From Ruegeria sp. PrR005 (GTDB taxonomy: Bacteria; Pseudomonadota; Alphaproteobacteria; Rhodobacterales; Rhodobacteraceae), in assembly GCF_010500245.1 (NCBI RefSeq), contig NZ_JAAGOX010000043.1, positions 225,562-289,561 of the forward strand: a stretch of DNA of 64,000 bases, written 5' to 3'. The notes under the pieces were generated by a model. The model was given only the letters and a program-made list of their open reading frames with translations, made no database searches and was not told the DNA's origin. This document shows, piece after piece, positions 27,289 to 36,682 of the stretch; position 1 is the stretch's first letter, and the number at the start of each line of letters is the position of its first letter. Both the position numbers and the translations under genes were made by a program.

Positions 27289-28863
27289 TTACTTCTTGAC
27301 GATGCGGCCGTCGAGATAGGGCTGGTAGGGCGCGTTGGCAGCGAGATATTCCGCTGTCACATCGGCAAGGTCGGGGCCGAAGTCATAGGCGTTCTTGTCG
27401 TCGCCCGAGAACATCGCATAGCCGTCGCCGCCGTTGCGGACATAGTTGTTGGTCACCACCAGATAGCTGCCCGCCGGGTCGATCGGCACATATCCGTCCT
27501 CGCTGGCGACCATCACCTCGACGATGCGGCTGCCTGGAGCCTGGGCGCCGTCCCAAGTATAGGTGAGGCCCGAAACCTGCGGGAAGCGGCCCGCGCCTTC
27601 CTCGACCTGGCTGACACCGTTTTCCAGCGCCTCGACGATCAGAGCACCGGTGGCCTCGAATGTCGACAGCGTGTTCTGGAAGGGCAGCACGGTCAGCACC
27701 TCGCCCATGGTCACATCGCCCGCGTCGATCGAGGCGCGCAGCCCACCCGAGTTGGCGATGGCGATGGTGACACCCTGATCGGCGACACGGTCCAGCATGG
27801 CATCGGCCACGAGGTTGCCCATCTGGCATTCCTGCACCCGGCAGACATCGCGATTGCCTTCGATGGCTTCGGCGGCGCTGGCCACGACCTTGTTACGGAT
27901 TTCCTCCAGCGGCACCGCCAGTTCCTGGATGCGGGCGACGGTGGCTGTATCCTCGGCCACGGCGGCGTCCATGATCAGCGGCTCGCCCACCGCCTCGGTC
28001 ACGTTTCCGGCGTCGTCAAAGGTAACGTTCAGCTCGCCCAGGAACTTGCCATAGGCATAGGCCTGCACGATCTGCACGCCGTTGACCACGGTTGGATAAG
28101 GGCCTGACGCCTTGTCCGAGACATTGGACAGGTAGGTGTTGGAATGACCACCCACGATCACGTCGACGCCGGTCGTTTCCGCCGCGACCCGCTGGTCGGT
28201 GCCATAGCCAGAATGGCTGAGCACGATGATCTTGTTCACCCCTTCGGCGGTGAGCCGGTCGACCTCGGCCTGCACGGCAGGCACCGGGTCCGAGAACGAG
28301 ATATTCGGGCCAGGGCTGGCCAGTTCGTGGGTATCCTCGGGTGTCAGGCCGATGAGCCCGATCTTTTCGCCGCCCACCTCGATCACCGTCGATTTCAGCA
28401 GCTTGGTGGCGAGCAACTCCTCGCCGCTGTAATCGGCATTCGACATCAGCACGGGGAAATTCACCGCATCCATGAAGCCGCGTAGCACCTCGGGGCCGTC
28501 GTCGAATTCGTGGTTGCCCACGGTCATCGCGTCATAGCCCAGCTTGTTCATGAACTCGGCCGCGACCTTGCCCTTGTAATAGGTATAGAACAGCGTGCCC
28601 TGGAACTGGTCGCCGCCGTCGACAAGGATGGAATTGCCTGCACGAGCGCGGGCGGCCTCGACCGCGGTCACCAGGCGGGCGGTGCCGCCAAAGCATTTGC
28701 CCTCGGTATTGTCCTCGGGCTTGCAGCCGCTGTCGTACTTGCTGATCGGCTCGAACCGGGCGTGGAAATCATTGGTGTGCAGAATGGTCAGCTTGTAGTC
28801 GGCGGCGGCCATGCCCGCGGTCAGGCTCAGCGCCGCGACCGAAGTCAGAAAACGGGTGATCAT
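27289..28863 (-). CDS. Periplasmic 5'-nucleotidase/2',3'-cyclic phosphodiesterase (UshA family)
   Basis: A 524-aa secreted metallophosphatase. A Sec signal peptide (about residues 1-21, ending MAAA) precedes the calcineurin-like domain with two-metal motifs: HTNDFHARFEP, DGGDQFQG, VGNHEFDDG, LSHSGYG and GGHSNTYL. The 5'-nucleotidase C-terminal domain (about 320-500) contains the substrate-stacking region ANSGGLRASIDAG. It probably releases nucleosides and phosphate from extracellular nucleotides, which could feed the nucleoside salvage operon elsewhere in this window. No Pho box was recognised. Confidence 0.88.
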   Translation of the reverse strand: MITRFLTSVAALSLTAGMAAADYKLTILHTNDFHARFEPISKYDSGCKPEDNTEGKCFGGTARLVTAVEAARARAGNSILVDGGDQFQGTLFYTYYKGKVAAEFMNKLGYDAMTVGNHEFDDGPEVLRGFMDAVNFPVLMSNADYSGEELLATKLLKSTVIEVGGEKIGLIGLTPEDTHELASPGPNISFSDPVPAVQAEVDRLTAEGVNKIIVLSHSGYGTDQRVAAETTGVDVIVGGHSNTYLSNVSDKASGPYPTVVNGVQIVQAYAYGKFLGELNVTFDDAGNVTEAVGEPLIMDAAVAEDTATVARIQELAVPLEEIRNKVVASAAEAIEGNRDVCRVQECQMGNLVADAMLDRVADQGVTIAIANSGGLRASIDAGDVTMGEVLTVLPFQNTLSTFEATGALIVEALENGVSQVEEGAGRFPQVSGLTYTWDGAQAPGSRIVEVMVASEDGYVPIDPAGSYLVVTNNYVRNGGDGYAMFSGDDKNAYDFGPDLADVTAEYLAANAPYQPYLDGRIVKK

Positions 28864-28979
28864 CGAATTGCTCCCTGTTGTTATTGCCCGCGATGGTGCG
28901 CGCGGAATTGAACGGAGTCAAAGGTCTCGTGAGGGAAATCGCGCTTGATTCCTCCCCCTGCCCAAGGCATCACCGGGCC

Positions 28980-29318
28980 ATGCTGATCTACAAGATTTTA
29001 CGGGCCGACGAATGGGCGGCGCTGACACGTGACGGCCAGAGCGCCGGGGCGCCGGTGGACCTGGCTGATGGGTTCGTGCATTTCTCGACCGCCCAGCAGG
29101 CGGCGGAAACGGCGGCCAAGCATTTCGCCGGGGCCGAGGGGCTGGTTCTGCTGGCCTGCGAGGCGGATGCCATGGGCGATGCGCTGAAATGGGAAGTGTC
29201 GCGCGGTGGCGCGCTGTTTCCGCATCTTTACCGCGAATTGCGGCTGTCGGATGTGGCCTGGTCGCAGCCGCTGCCGCTGGTGGATGGCGTGCATCAGTTC
29301 CCGCAGGAGATGACATGA
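28980..29318 (+). CDS. DUF952 family protein
   Basis: A 112-aa protein with the DUF952 pattern: a start [10 protein letters not shown], then [33 protein letters not shown] and a C-terminal hydrophobic/His segment. The family is related by sequence to glutathione-S-transferase-linked domains, but its activity is unknown. I chose ATG 28980, where homology begins; the ribosome site is weak. Its stop overlaps the next start by ATGA. Confidence 0.82.
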   Translation: MLIYKILRADEWAALTRDGQSAGAPVDLADGFVHFSTAQQAAETAAKHFAGAEGLVLLACEADAMGDALKWEVSRGGALFPHLYRELRLSDVAWSQPLPLVDGVHQFPQEMT

Positions 29319-29746
29319 CAGGTTACATCGACCCCGAGCGCGCCCAGTTCGAAGCGTTCAAGGCGCTGGACCGCGACCACCCGATCGAGATGCTGAACCT
29401 TGTCAGGTTCCGCGACCGGGCTTTGTACCCCGAAGGCCATGCGCTGGCCGATGCCGGGCTGAGCGGGGCGGAGGCCTATCGCAATTATGGCCGCGACACC
29501 GCACCGATCATCGCGCGGCTGGGCGCCTCGATTGTCTGGCGCGGCACGTTTCAGACCGTGCTGATCGGCCCGGGCGACGAGATCTGGGACGAGATGTTCA
29601 TCGCGCGCTATCCCAGCGGACATGCGTTTCTGGAGATGGTGACCGACCCCGCCTATCGTCAGGCGGTGATTCACCGGCAGGCAGCGGTTACAACCTCGCG
29701 CCTGATCCGCACCAAACCCGGCACAGGGGGCACCAGCTTCGGATGA
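29315..29746 (+). CDS. DUF1330-like protein
   Basis: A 143-aa protein with a dimeric alpha/beta-barrel (DUF1330-type) pattern: [12 protein letters not shown] near the start, [20 protein letters not shown] in the middle and [19 protein letters not shown] near the end. Function unknown; such domains often bind small hydrophobic ligands. It is sandwiched between DUF952 and pyrD with ATGA overlaps on both sides, so all are expressed as one unit. Confidence 0.75.
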   Translation: MTGYIDPERAQFEAFKALDRDHPIEMLNLVRFRDRALYPEGHALADAGLSGAEAYRNYGRDTAPIIARLGASIVWRGTFQTVLIGPGDEIWDEMFIARYPSGHAFLEMVTDPAYRQAVIHRQAAVTTSRLIRTKPGTGGTSFG

Positions 29747-30801
29747 AGATGATCGAGAAATTGGGGCTGGCGGCCCTGCACCTGATGGACCCGGAAACCG
29801 CACATGGGATTTCGATCAAGGCGCTGAAAGCGGGGCTGGTACCCCTGCCCGGCCCGGTAACCTCGCCCCGTTTGCGGACGCGGGTGGCGGGGCTGGACCT
29901 GCCCAACCCGGTGGGGCTGGCAGCCGGCTTTGACAAGAATGCCGAGGCGCTGGCGCCGCTGGCGCGCGCCGGGTTCGGGTTTATCGAGGTGGGGGCGGCC
30001 ACACCGCGCCCGCAGCCGGGCAACCCGCGCCCGCGCCTGTTCCGCCTGACCGAAGATCGCGCCGCGATCAACCGGTTCGGGTTCAACAATCAGGGGATGG
30101 AGGCGATTGCCGTGCGGCTGGCCAAACGCCCCCGCGATGCGGTCATCGGTCTCAATCTGGGGGCCAACAAGGACAGCACCGACCGGCCCGCCGATTTCGC
30201 CCGCGTGCTGGCGCATTGCGCCGCGCATCTGGATTTCGCGACGGTCAACGTCAGCTCGCCCAACACCGAGAAACTGCGCGACCTGCAAGGGCGCGCGGCG
30301 CTGACGGCGCTGCTTTCTGGCGTGATCGAGACGCGCGATGCGCTGGCCCGCCCGATCCCGGTGTTCCTGAAGATCGCGCCGGATCTGAACGAGGCCGAAA
30401 TCGCCGATATCGCCGCTGTGGCGCGCGATACGGGTGTGGATGCGGTGATCGCCACCAACACCACCCTGTCGCGCGAGGGTCTTCTGAGCGCCCACAAAGG
30501 CGAGGCGGGCGGGCTGTCAGGCGCGCCGCTGTTTGACAAATCGACCCGCGTTCTGGCGCGGCTGTCGGCGCTGACCGAAGGGACGATCCCGCTGATTGGC
30601 GTCGGCGGCATCGGCAATGCCGAACAGGCCTATGCCAAGATCCGCGCCGGCGCCTCGGTGGTGCAGTTCTATACCGCGATGGTCTATGGCGGCGTGGCGC
30701 TGGCGGCTGAGATCGCGCACGGGCTTGATGCGATTTTGGCGCGCGACGGCTTCGCCTCGGTCGCCGAGGCGGTGGGAACCAATAGAGAGGACTGGTTGTG
30801 A
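29743..30801 (+). CDS. pyrD: Dihydroorotate dehydrogenase (quinone), class 2
   Basis: A 352-aa FMN enzyme of pyrimidine synthesis that oxidises dihydroorotate to orotate, passing electrons to membrane ubiquinone. Class 2 is shown by the N-terminal helical extension (about 1-40) and by Ser rather than Cys as catalytic base in [12 protein letters not shown] (about 171). The FMN/substrate segment is [20 protein letters not shown], then [11 protein letters not shown]. Coupled by ATGA to the DUF1330-like gene and by GTGA to arsC. Confidence 0.95.
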   Translation: MKMIEKLGLAALHLMDPETAHGISIKALKAGLVPLPGPVTSPRLRTRVAGLDLPNPVGLAAGFDKNAEALAPLARAGFGFIEVGAATPRPQPGNPRPRLFRLTEDRAAINRFGFNNQGMEAIAVRLAKRPRDAVIGLNLGANKDSTDRPADFARVLAHCAAHLDFATVNVSSPNTEKLRDLQGRAALTALLSGVIETRDALARPIPVFLKIAPDLNEAEIADIAAVARDTGVDAVIATNTTLSREGLLSAHKGEAGGLSGAPLFDKSTRVLARLSALTEGTIPLIGVGGIGNAEQAYAKIRAGASVVQFYTAMVYGGVALAAEIAHGLDAILARDGFASVAEAVGTNREDWL

Positions 30802-31142
30802 TCGAATACTGGCACAATCCGCGCTGCTCGAAATCGCGGCAGGGCTTGGCATTGCTCGAAGAGCGCGGCGCCGAGATCGACGTCCGGCGTTATCTGGAGG
30901 AGGCGCCGAGCCTGGAGAAATTGCGCGCAGCGCAGGCGGCGCTGGGGGTTCCGGCTATCGACATGATGCGCACGGGCGAGGCGCGGTTCAAGGAACTGGG
31001 TCTCAGCAAGAGCGACCCCGACGACGTGCTGCTGGCCGCCATGGCCGAAAACCCGTTGCTGATCGAACGGCCGCTGGCGATCAAGGGAGACCGGGCGGTG
31101 ATCGGTCGCCCGCCCGAGGATCTGCTCAGCCTGCTGGACTGA
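30798..31142 (+). CDS. arsC: ArsC/Spx-family arsenate reductase (glutaredoxin-dependent type)
   Basis: A 114-aa thioredoxin-fold reductase. The catalytic Cys is C10 in HNPRCSKSR; the C-terminal [19 protein letters not shown] motif includes the conserved Arg that contacts arsenate in ArsC enzymes. Start is GTG at 30798, overlapping the pyrD stop (GTGA). No arsR or arsB is nearby, so arsenate reduction is not certain and a YffB-like reductase role is possible. Its last 17 bp overlap the opposing MATE gene. Confidence 0.85.
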   Translation: MIEYWHNPRCSKSRQGLALLEERGAEIDVRRYLEEAPSLEKLRAAQAALGVPAIDMMRTGEARFKELGLSKSDPDDVLLAAMAENPLLIERPLAIKGDRAVIGRPPEDLLSLLD

Positions 31143-32451
31143 CCGCAGCGCGCTCCAGCGCTGGATAGCGCAGGCCCAGCGTGATGCCGCGCGCGATGAA
31201 GGAAATCGTCAGCGCCATCCACAGGCCGTGATTGCCGTATGGCTCGATCAGCAGCCAGACAGCGGCAAAATAGATCGCCGCAGAGAGTGCCATCATGTTG
31301 CGCATGTCGGCCGAGCGGGTGGCGCCGATGAAGATGCCATCGAACATCACCAGCGCCAGGATCAAAAGCGGCGCCGCCACCATCCAGGCCAGATAGCCGC
31401 GCGCCGCCAGTTGCACCGCAGGGTCCTTGGTCATCACGTCGATCAGCCAGGGGCCGAGTGCCCAGAACACCACCGCCAGCAGCAGCGCCAGCACCAGCCC
31501 CCAGAGGCTGGTCATCCAGGCCGCGCGCCTGAGTCGGGCCACGGCTCCGGCGCCAAAGGCCTGACCCACCAAGGATTCCGCGGCAAAAGCAAAGCCGTCC
31601 AGCGCATAGCCGGTGATATGCACGAATTGCAGCAGCACCTGGTTGGCGGCCAGCGTCACGTCGCCGAACCGCCCGCCAAGCAACAGGAAGCTGACGAAAA
31701 TCGCCTGGAGCAGCATCGAGCGGATCAGGATGTCGGTGTTGACCACAGCCATGCGGCGCAGGCGGGCGGCCTCGAACACCCGCGCCCAGTCGCGCCAGCG
31801 CGGGTTCAGGAAGGCATCGCGGCAGAGCCAGAGGCCAAAGGCGAGCCCGGTCCACTCGGCCAGGAAAGTGGCAAAGGCAACCCCGTTTACCCCCCAGCCG
31901 AGGCCAAGGACGAACCACAGGTCAAGACCCATGTTGAGCCCGTTCATCCACAGTTGCAGCACCAGCACCGCGCGGGTGCGCTCCAGCGCGATGAGCCAGC
32001 CGGTGATGCCGTAGATCGCGATGGCGGCGGGGGCCGACCAGATGCGGATGGACATGTAGCCGCGCGCCAGCGTCTCGACCTCGGCGCTGGCCGGGCTGAT
32101 GGCCAGCGCGCCCCAGTAGATCGGCAGTTGCAGTAGAATGAGTGCGACGCCGCCCGCCACGCCGATCATCAGCGAGCGGGTCAGCAGGGCCGCAACCTCG
32201 CCCTCGTGCCCTGCGCCGTGCGCCTGCGCGGTCAGCCCGGCGGTGCCCATGCGCAGAAAGCCAAAAATCCAGTAGATCGCCGACAGGATGATCGCGCCGA
32301 CGCCAACAGCGGCGATGGGCGCAGCCTGGGGAATCTGGCCCACCACGGCGGTATCGACCGCACCGAGGATCGGCACGGTCATGTTGGCCAGCATGATCGG
32401 AACGGCGATCTTCAGAACCCGCCGGTGCGTGATCGGGGCGGCCTCGGACAT
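31126..32451 (-). CDS. MATE family multidrug/sodium exporter
   Basis: A 441-aa polytopic protein with about 12 membrane segments in two similar halves, typical of the DinF-like MATE branch. Landmarks are IAVPIMLANMTVPILGAVDTAVVG near the N-terminus, GAIILSAIYWIFGFLRMGTAG, and GFAFAAESLVGQAFGAG at the second half. It would expel cationic compounds using Na+ or H+. Substrate unknown. It is the last gene of a minus-strand group with two thioesterases (7-bp gap) and ends inside arsC. Confidence 0.9.
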   Translation of the reverse strand: MSEAAPITHRRVLKIAVPIMLANMTVPILGAVDTAVVGQIPQAAPIAAVGVGAIILSAIYWIFGFLRMGTAGLTAQAHGAGHEGEVAALLTRSLMIGVAGGVALILLQLPIYWGALAISPASAEVETLARGYMSIRIWSAPAAIAIYGITGWLIALERTRAVLVLQLWMNGLNMGLDLWFVLGLGWGVNGVAFATFLAEWTGLAFGLWLCRDAFLNPRWRDWARVFEAARLRRMAVVNTDILIRSMLLQAIFVSFLLLGGRFGDVTLAANQVLLQFVHITGYALDGFAFAAESLVGQAFGAGAVARLRRAAWMTSLWGLVLALLLAVVFWALGPWLIDVMTKDPAVQLAARGYLAWMVAAPLLILALVMFDGIFIGATRSADMRNMMALSAAIYFAAVWLLIEPYGNHGLWMALTISFIARGITLGLRYPALERAAVSPAG

Positions 32452-32458
32452 GCGCCGC

Positions 32459-32977
32459 TCAGCTTTCGGGGTTGGGGTCCTGCGGCATCAGGAAATGCCC
32501 GCTCCCCTGCGCATAAAGCTTGTCGTGGTGATCTTGCCATGCCTCGACCCGGACCGAGGCGTAGCGCCGCCCGGCCCGGCTGATCGTGGCGCGCGCATAG
32601 GCATCGCGCGGCAGGCCCGAGCGCAGGTAGTCGATGGTAAAGTCGATGGTCTTGGGAAAACGGACACTCTCATCGCCCAGGATATCCTCGGGCGCCAGAT
32701 CACCGCTTTCGATCCGCTCGAACAGATGCGACCAACTGAGGGTGATGACCGCCGTCACCTCAAGAAACGCCGCCGTCACCCCACCATGGATGGCGGGCAG
32801 GAACGGGTTGCCGATCAGCTTTTCGTCGAAATTCAGAACCCCGGTCAGCTCGTCCCCTCGCCGGTCGAAGGTGATGTTGAGAAAGCGGATATAGGGCACG
32901 CCGCTGACCAGCGCGTTCAGCGCCGCATCGCGGCGCTGCTTGACCACCTGCATCGGTTCGGGACGTTTGCGGGTCAT
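32459..32977 (-). CDS. PaaI-type hot-dog thioesterase, copy 2
   Basis: A 172-aa hot-dog-fold acyl-CoA thioesterase-like protein. The core helix segment NPFLPAIHGGVTAAFLEVTAV has the HGG pattern of PaaI enzymes, followed by the strand IDFTIDYLRSGLPRDAYARA. I chose ATG 32977, which overlaps the upstream thioesterase stop (ATGA). An insert around residues 92-112 (HLFERIESGDLAPEDILGDE) is longer than in the upstream paralogue. Substrate unknown. Confidence 0.82.
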   Translation of the reverse strand: MTRKRPEPMQVVKQRRDAALNALVSGVPYIRFLNITFDRRGDELTGVLNFDEKLIGNPFLPAIHGGVTAAFLEVTAVITLSWSHLFERIESGDLAPEDILGDESVRFPKTIDFTIDYLRSGLPRDAYARATISRAGRRYASVRVEAWQDHHDKLYAQGSGHFLMPQDPNPES

Positions 32978-33396
32978 CAGCGCCCCTCCACGGTAAAGGA
33001 CCCGGCGGCGGTGGCCACCGGCCGGTCGGTATCGTCGTCGGTGGCCACGGCGCGCACAAAGGCGACGTTGCGGGTGATGTGATAACAGGTGGCCCGGGTG
33101 GTGATCGCCTGCCCGGGCGTGGCCGCGCGCATGTAGTCGATCCTGAGGTCGATTGTCGCGGTGCCACCGGGGGCGGCCGGGTGGCTCATCACCGCCGCGC
33201 CGCAACAGGTGTCCATCATCGCCGAAACCGCACCGCCATGGATGACGCCGGTCCGGGGATCACCCACCAGATCGGCATTATAGGGCATGGTTATGACAGC
33301 TTCTCCCTCGGCGATATGGGTCAGATCGAGGCCCAGCGCCTTGGCGTGCGGTATCGCCTGAATGAACTGCCGCGCGAGTTTTGCCTTGTCGGTCAT
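32977..33396 (-). CDS. PaaI-type hot-dog thioesterase, copy 1
   Basis: A 139-aa protein with the hot-dog signature VIHGGAVSAMMDTCCGAAV and the second strand TIDLRIDYMRAATPGQ. PaaI enzymes hydrolyse aromatic or short acyl-CoA thioesters, often as heterologous pairs of adjacent genes. It is adjacent to, and translationally coupled with, a second hot-dog protein, so a mixed complex is possible. It is divergent from a MerR regulator gene. Confidence 0.85.
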   Translation of the reverse strand: MTDKAKLARQFIQAIPHAKALGLDLTHIAEGEAVITMPYNADLVGDPRTGVIHGGAVSAMMDTCCGAAVMSHPAAPGGTATIDLRIDYMRAATPGQAITTRATCYHITRNVAFVRAVATDDDTDRPVATAAGSFTVEGR

Positions 33397-33513
33397 GACT
33401 TACAGATCCTGCCTTGGGTCTGGTCCTTTATGATCAGGCCGCGACATAAAGGGCAAGCCCGCCTGTTGCGCTGTTATTCGCAAGCCCCTAGGTTGCGGGC
33501 GAGGAGATTGGCC

Positions 33514-33882
33514 ATGACCGATACGCGTTTGTCATTCAAGGAGATGTGCGCCGAGTTCGACGTGACGCCGCGCACCTTGAGATATTACGAATACATTGAA
33601 CTGTTGCAGCCCGACCGCGAGGGCCGCGCGCGCTTTTACGGGGCCCGCGAACGCGCCCGGATGAAACTGATCATGCGGGGCCGCAGATTCGGCTTTCCGC
33701 TGGAAGAAATCCGCCAGTGGCTGCTGATCTACGAGGATGAGGGCAACCAGGCGCAGATGGCGGCCTTTGTCGAGATGGCCGACCGGCAGATGAACGAGCT
33801 GCGCCAGCAGCAGATGCAGCTGGAAGAGGCCATGACCGAGTTGCAGCAACTGCGCGAGCAGGCGATCCGCAGTATCGGGTGA
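33514..33882 (+). CDS. MerR family transcriptional regulator, copy 1
   Basis: A 122-aa MerR-type activator. The N-terminal winged helix (LSFKEMCAEFDVTPRTLRYYE) contains the helix-turn-helix with the conserved TLRYYE; a second wing RRFGFPLEEIRQWL follows. A coiled coil occupies the C-terminal 50 residues. It lacks a metal-binding Cys pair or large effector domain, so it resembles the LiuR-like branch that senses acyl-CoAs. The second MerR gene 510 bp downstream is a clear paralogue. GAGGAG precedes ATG 33514; the frame runs far upstream but is not coding there. Confidence 0.88.
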   Translation: MTDTRLSFKEMCAEFDVTPRTLRYYEYIELLQPDREGRARFYGARERARMKLIMRGRRFGFPLEEIRQWLLIYEDEGNQAQMAAFVEMADRQMNELRQQQMQLEEAMTELQQLREQAIRSIG

Positions 33883-33999
33883 CCCCGCGATGAACTTTTC
33901 GTCAGGCGCCCTGTCCGGCCATTGATTGCGACCGGCAGAGCGCGCAAGCTGACCCGGCAAGGAACCGGCATGTCCGGTTCCGTTGACCGGAGAAGCCGC

Positions 34000-34194
34000 A
34001 TGACCGCCTGTTTCCGTCTCTTGTTTCTTGTCTCTTCCCTTGTCGGCCTTTCGGCCTGCGACGTAGGCCCAAACGGCTATGGCACCGCCCCGCCCGGCGT
34101 GTCGCAGGCGGATTGGGATCGCCAGGTCCAGGCGGAACGCGAGGCCAAACGTGCCCGGTACCAGGGGCCGCGCGGCGGGGCGACCGGACGATGA
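34000..34194 (+). CDS. Small predicted lipoprotein
   Basis: A 64-aa peptide with a lipoprotein signal: a hydrophobic segment (LLFLVSSLVG) ends in the lipobox LSAC, giving an N-terminal Cys at about residue 20 and a short mature chain ending RGGATGR. The mature part is hydrophilic (QADWDRQVQAEREAKRA). I chose ATG 34000, where the signal sequence begins. It lies between the two MerR genes, in the same direction. Function unknown. Confidence 0.6.
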   Translation: MTACFRLLFLVSSLVGLSACDVGPNGYGTAPPGVSQADWDRQVQAEREAKRARYQGPRGGATGR

Positions 34195-34203
34195 AACCCC
34201 GGT

Positions 34204-34230
34204 CGGCCGCATGCGCGTTTCGCGCGGCCG
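34204..34230. terminator. Hairpin after the small lipoprotein gene
   Basis: CGGCCGC pairs with GCGGCCG, with a 2-nt bulge and an inner GCG/CGC pairing around a CGTTT loop. It starts 9 bp after the lipoprotein stop and lacks a strong U run, so it is a plausible but unproven terminator. Confidence 0.45.
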
Positions 34231-34274
34231 GGTCATGGTTTTGACCAGTCCCGCGCTCAATTCGATTTGATCCC

Positions 34275-34296
34275 ACGTCACGCCACAAAGTGACGT
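34275..34296. promoter_or_regulatory. Inverted repeat ACGTCA-N10-TGACGT upstream of the second MerR gene
   Basis: Two 6-base arms separated by 10 nt, 13 bp before the ACGT-AA-ACGT element. The arms share the ACGT core with that element, so they may be a second regulator site, or the same region may form a weak hairpin. Confidence 0.35.
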
Positions 34297-34308
34297 AGCG
34301 TTTGAGTT

Positions 34309-34318
34309 ACGTAAACGT
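34309..34318. promoter_or_regulatory. ACGT-AA-ACGT palindromic operator, candidate site for the MerR regulator
   Basis: ACGTAAACGT lies 74 bp upstream of the second MerR gene. Tandem ACGT half-sites with a 2-nt spacer recall the published operator of LiuR-type MerR regulators of branched-chain and fatty acid catabolism. Together with the downstream acyl-CoA dehydrogenase gene this suggests autoregulation and control of the beta-oxidation genes. Inference from motif and context. Confidence 0.5.
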
Positions 34319-34391
34319 CAACTGAATGTTGTAAACGGTCTGCAAGCTGTCCAAATCGACGCCATGACGCCAGCGATGAGAGTTTGAACCG

Positions 34392-34793
34392 ATGACCGAA
34401 GACCTCATGTCCATCCGCGAGATGTGCGATGCCTATGACGTAACCCCGCGCACGCTGCGGTTTTACGAAGCCAAGGAATTGCTGTTCCCGATCCGGGAAG
34501 GCCAGAAACGCCTGTTCACCAAACGCGACCGCGCGCGGCTGAAGCTGATCCTGCGCGGCAAGCGCTTCGGCTTCAGCCTGGAACAGATCCGGCAGTTGCT
34601 GGACCTTTATCACATCGGCGACCAGCAGCACATGCAGCTGAGCCGCACCTATGACATTGCACGCGAGCGCCTGGCCGATCTGGAAGCGCAGCGCGACGAG
34701 CTGACCGAGGCGATCGAAGACCTCAGGGAGCAGCTGCGCTGGGGCGAGAAGGTGATCGCCTCGATGAAAGACGCCAAGAAGGCGGCGGAATAA
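34392..34793 (+). CDS. MerR family transcriptional regulator, copy 2, probable regulator of the beta-oxidation cluster
   Basis: A 133-aa MerR-type regulator with DNA-binding residues SIREMCDAYDVTPRTLRFYE, wing FGFSLEQIRQLLDLY, and a C-terminal coiled coil of about 50 residues. By eye it is about 45% identical to the copy at 33514. It starts 54 bp before the acyl-CoA dehydrogenase gene and has an ACGT-AA-ACGT palindrome in its promoter, which fits LiuR-like control by acyl-CoA or CoA-thioester levels. Confidence 0.88.
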   Translation: MTEDLMSIREMCDAYDVTPRTLRFYEAKELLFPIREGQKRLFTKRDRARLKLILRGKRFGFSLEQIRQLLDLYHIGDQQHMQLSRTYDIARERLADLEAQRDELTEAIEDLREQLRWGEKVIASMKDAKKAAE

Positions 34794-34847
34794 CCCGCCG
34801 CTTCTCCGACCACAGATATCCGACTTACGACTTCAGGGAGCCGTTAC

Positions 34848-36629
34848 ATGCCCATCTATACCGCGCCGACCAAGGATTCGCAGTTCATCCTGCACGAAGT
34901 GCTCAAGGTCTCGGAATCCGACATTCCCGGCTATGCCGAACTGGACCCCGAATTCACCGGCGCCGTGCTGGAAGAAGCCGGCAAGATCGCCTCGAACGTG
35001 CTGCACCCGCTGAACGCGGTTGGCGATACCGAGGGCTGCCGGCTGGAAAACGGCGTGGTCTATACCCCGACCGGGTTCAAGGACGCCTTTGAGCAGGTAA
35101 AGGAAGGCGGCTGGACCGGGCTCGACATGCCCGAGCAATATGGCGGCCAGAACATGCCCTATGTGATCGGCACCGCGGTGGGCGAGATGTTCTCGGCCTC
35201 GAACCAGGCGTTCACCATGTACCAGGGCCTGACCCATGGCGCCGCGTCGGCGATCCTGGCGCATGGGACGGACGAGCAGAAGGATACCTATCTGCCCAAG
35301 ATGGTGTCCTGCGAATGGACCGGCACCATGAACCTGACCGAGCCCCATTGCGGCACCGACCTGGGCCTGATGCGCACCAAGGCCGAACCGCAGGCGGATG
35401 GCTCCTACAAGATCACCGGGCAGAAGATCTTTATCTCGTCGGGCGATCACGACATGGCCGACAATATCGTGCATCTGGTGCTTGCCAAGATCGTGGGCGG
35501 CCCCGAAGGCATCAAGGGCGTGTCGCTGTTCATTGTCCCGAAGTTCATGGTGAACGAGGATGGCAGCCTGGGCGCGCGCAACGCGGTCTCGGTCGGCAAG
35601 ATCGAGGAAAAGATGGGCATCCACGGCAATTCGACCTGTGTGATGAACTATGACGGCGCCACCGGCTATCTGCTGGGCGAGGAACACAAGGGCATGCGCG
35701 CCATGTTCACCATGATGAACGAGGCCCGGCTGGGCGTCGGCATGCAGGGCCTCGCTCAGGCCGATGCGGCGTACCAGAACGCGCTGGAATATGCCAAGGA
35801 CCGGCTTCAGGGCCGCGACGTGACCGGGGCCAAGAACCCCGATGGCCCGGCCGATCCGCTGATCGTACACCCCGACATCCGTCGCAACCTGATGGACCAG
35901 AAGAGCTTCACCGAGGGTGCACGCGCCTTCATCCTGTGGGGCGCCACGATGATCGACGCGGCCCATCGCGCCGGCGACAAGGATGCCGATGGGCTGGTGT
36001 CGTTGCTGACACCGGTGATCAAGGGCTTCCTGACTGATCAGGGCTATGACATGACCGTGCAGGCGCAGCAGGTCTATGGCGGCCATGGCTACATCGAGGA
36101 ATGGGGCATGTCGCAATACACCCGCGACGCCCGCATCGCGATGATCTATGAGGGCGCCAATGGCGTGCAAGCGCTGGATCTGGTGGGCCGCAAACTCGCC
36201 CAGGACGGCGGCAAGCACGTGATGGCCTTCTTCGAGCTGGTCAAAAGCTTCTGCAAGGACAACGCGGGCCAAGACGAGGCCTATGACAAGGCCTTCATCG
36301 AACCGCTGAAGGCGGCCTCCAAGGACCTCCAAGCAGCGGGTATGTATTTCATGCAGAACGGCATGATGAACCCCAACAACGCGCTGTCGGGCTCGTATGA
36401 CTTCATGCACATGTTCGGCCATGTCTGCCTGGGCCTGATGTGGGCTCAGATGGCCAAGGCGGCGCGTGCCGCGCTGGCCGCAGGCGCCTCGGACACCGCG
36501 TTCTACGAGACCAAGATCGCCACAGGCCGCTTCTACATGGCACGCCGTCTGCCGGCCACGGCCTTGCACCTGGCCCGCATCCAGACCGGCGCCGACACGG
36601 TCATGGCACTGGATGCCGCCAACTTCTGA
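34848..36629 (+). CDS. Acyl-CoA dehydrogenase (FadE/DmdC-like, long form with C-terminal extension)
   Basis: A 593-aa FAD enzyme catalysing the first dehydrogenation of beta-oxidation. Core features are [12 protein letters not shown] (FAD-binding region), [16 protein letters not shown], and the catalytic Glu E435 in [15 protein letters not shown]. The extra C-terminal domain (about 465-593) marks the long-form branch, which includes DmdC, the methylmercaptopropionyl-CoA dehydrogenase of DMSP breakdown. Which acyl-CoA is used cannot be read here. It heads a unit continuing with a 70-aa gene, a GST, thiolase and FadJ. Confidence 0.9.
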   Translation: MPIYTAPTKDSQFILHEVLKVSESDIPGYAELDPEFTGAVLEEAGKIASNVLHPLNAVGDTEGCRLENGVVYTPTGFKDAFEQVKEGGWTGLDMPEQYGGQNMPYVIGTAVGEMFSASNQAFTMYQGLTHGAASAILAHGTDEQKDTYLPKMVSCEWTGTMNLTEPHCGTDLGLMRTKAEPQADGSYKITGQKIFISSGDHDMADNIVHLVLAKIVGGPEGIKGVSLFIVPKFMVNEDGSLGARNAVSVGKIEEKMGIHGNSTCVMNYDGATGYLLGEEHKGMRAMFTMMNEARLGVGMQGLAQADAAYQNALEYAKDRLQGRDVTGAKNPDGPADPLIVHPDIRRNLMDQKSFTEGARAFILWGATMIDAAHRAGDKDADGLVSLLTPVIKGFLTDQGYDMTVQAQQVYGGHGYIEEWGMSQYTRDARIAMIYEGANGVQALDLVGRKLAQDGGKHVMAFFELVKSFCKDNAGQDEAYDKAFIEPLKAASKDLQAAGMYFMQNGMMNPNNALSGSYDFMHMFGHVCLGLMWAQMAKAARAALAAGASDTAFYETKIATGRFYMARRLPATALHLARIQTGADTVMALDAANF

Positions 36630-36682
36630 GCCAGCGGTGGGCAGGAATGCCCACCCTACCCCGCCTTGATGGGAGCACCCGG

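Noticed and set aside
28878..28979. N-terminal extension of the DUF952 protein
   Set aside because: The extra 34 residues read as non-coding and have no ribosome site; homology begins at ATG 28980.
30798..31142. Arsenic-resistance operon
   Set aside because: Only the ArsC-like protein is present; no arsR, arsB or acr3 in the flanks, so no operon was claimed.
34833..36569. 578-aa open frame opposite to the acyl-CoA dehydrogenase
   Set aside because: Antisense shadow rich in His/Gly/Arg. The forward frame has the FAD and catalytic-Glu motifs.
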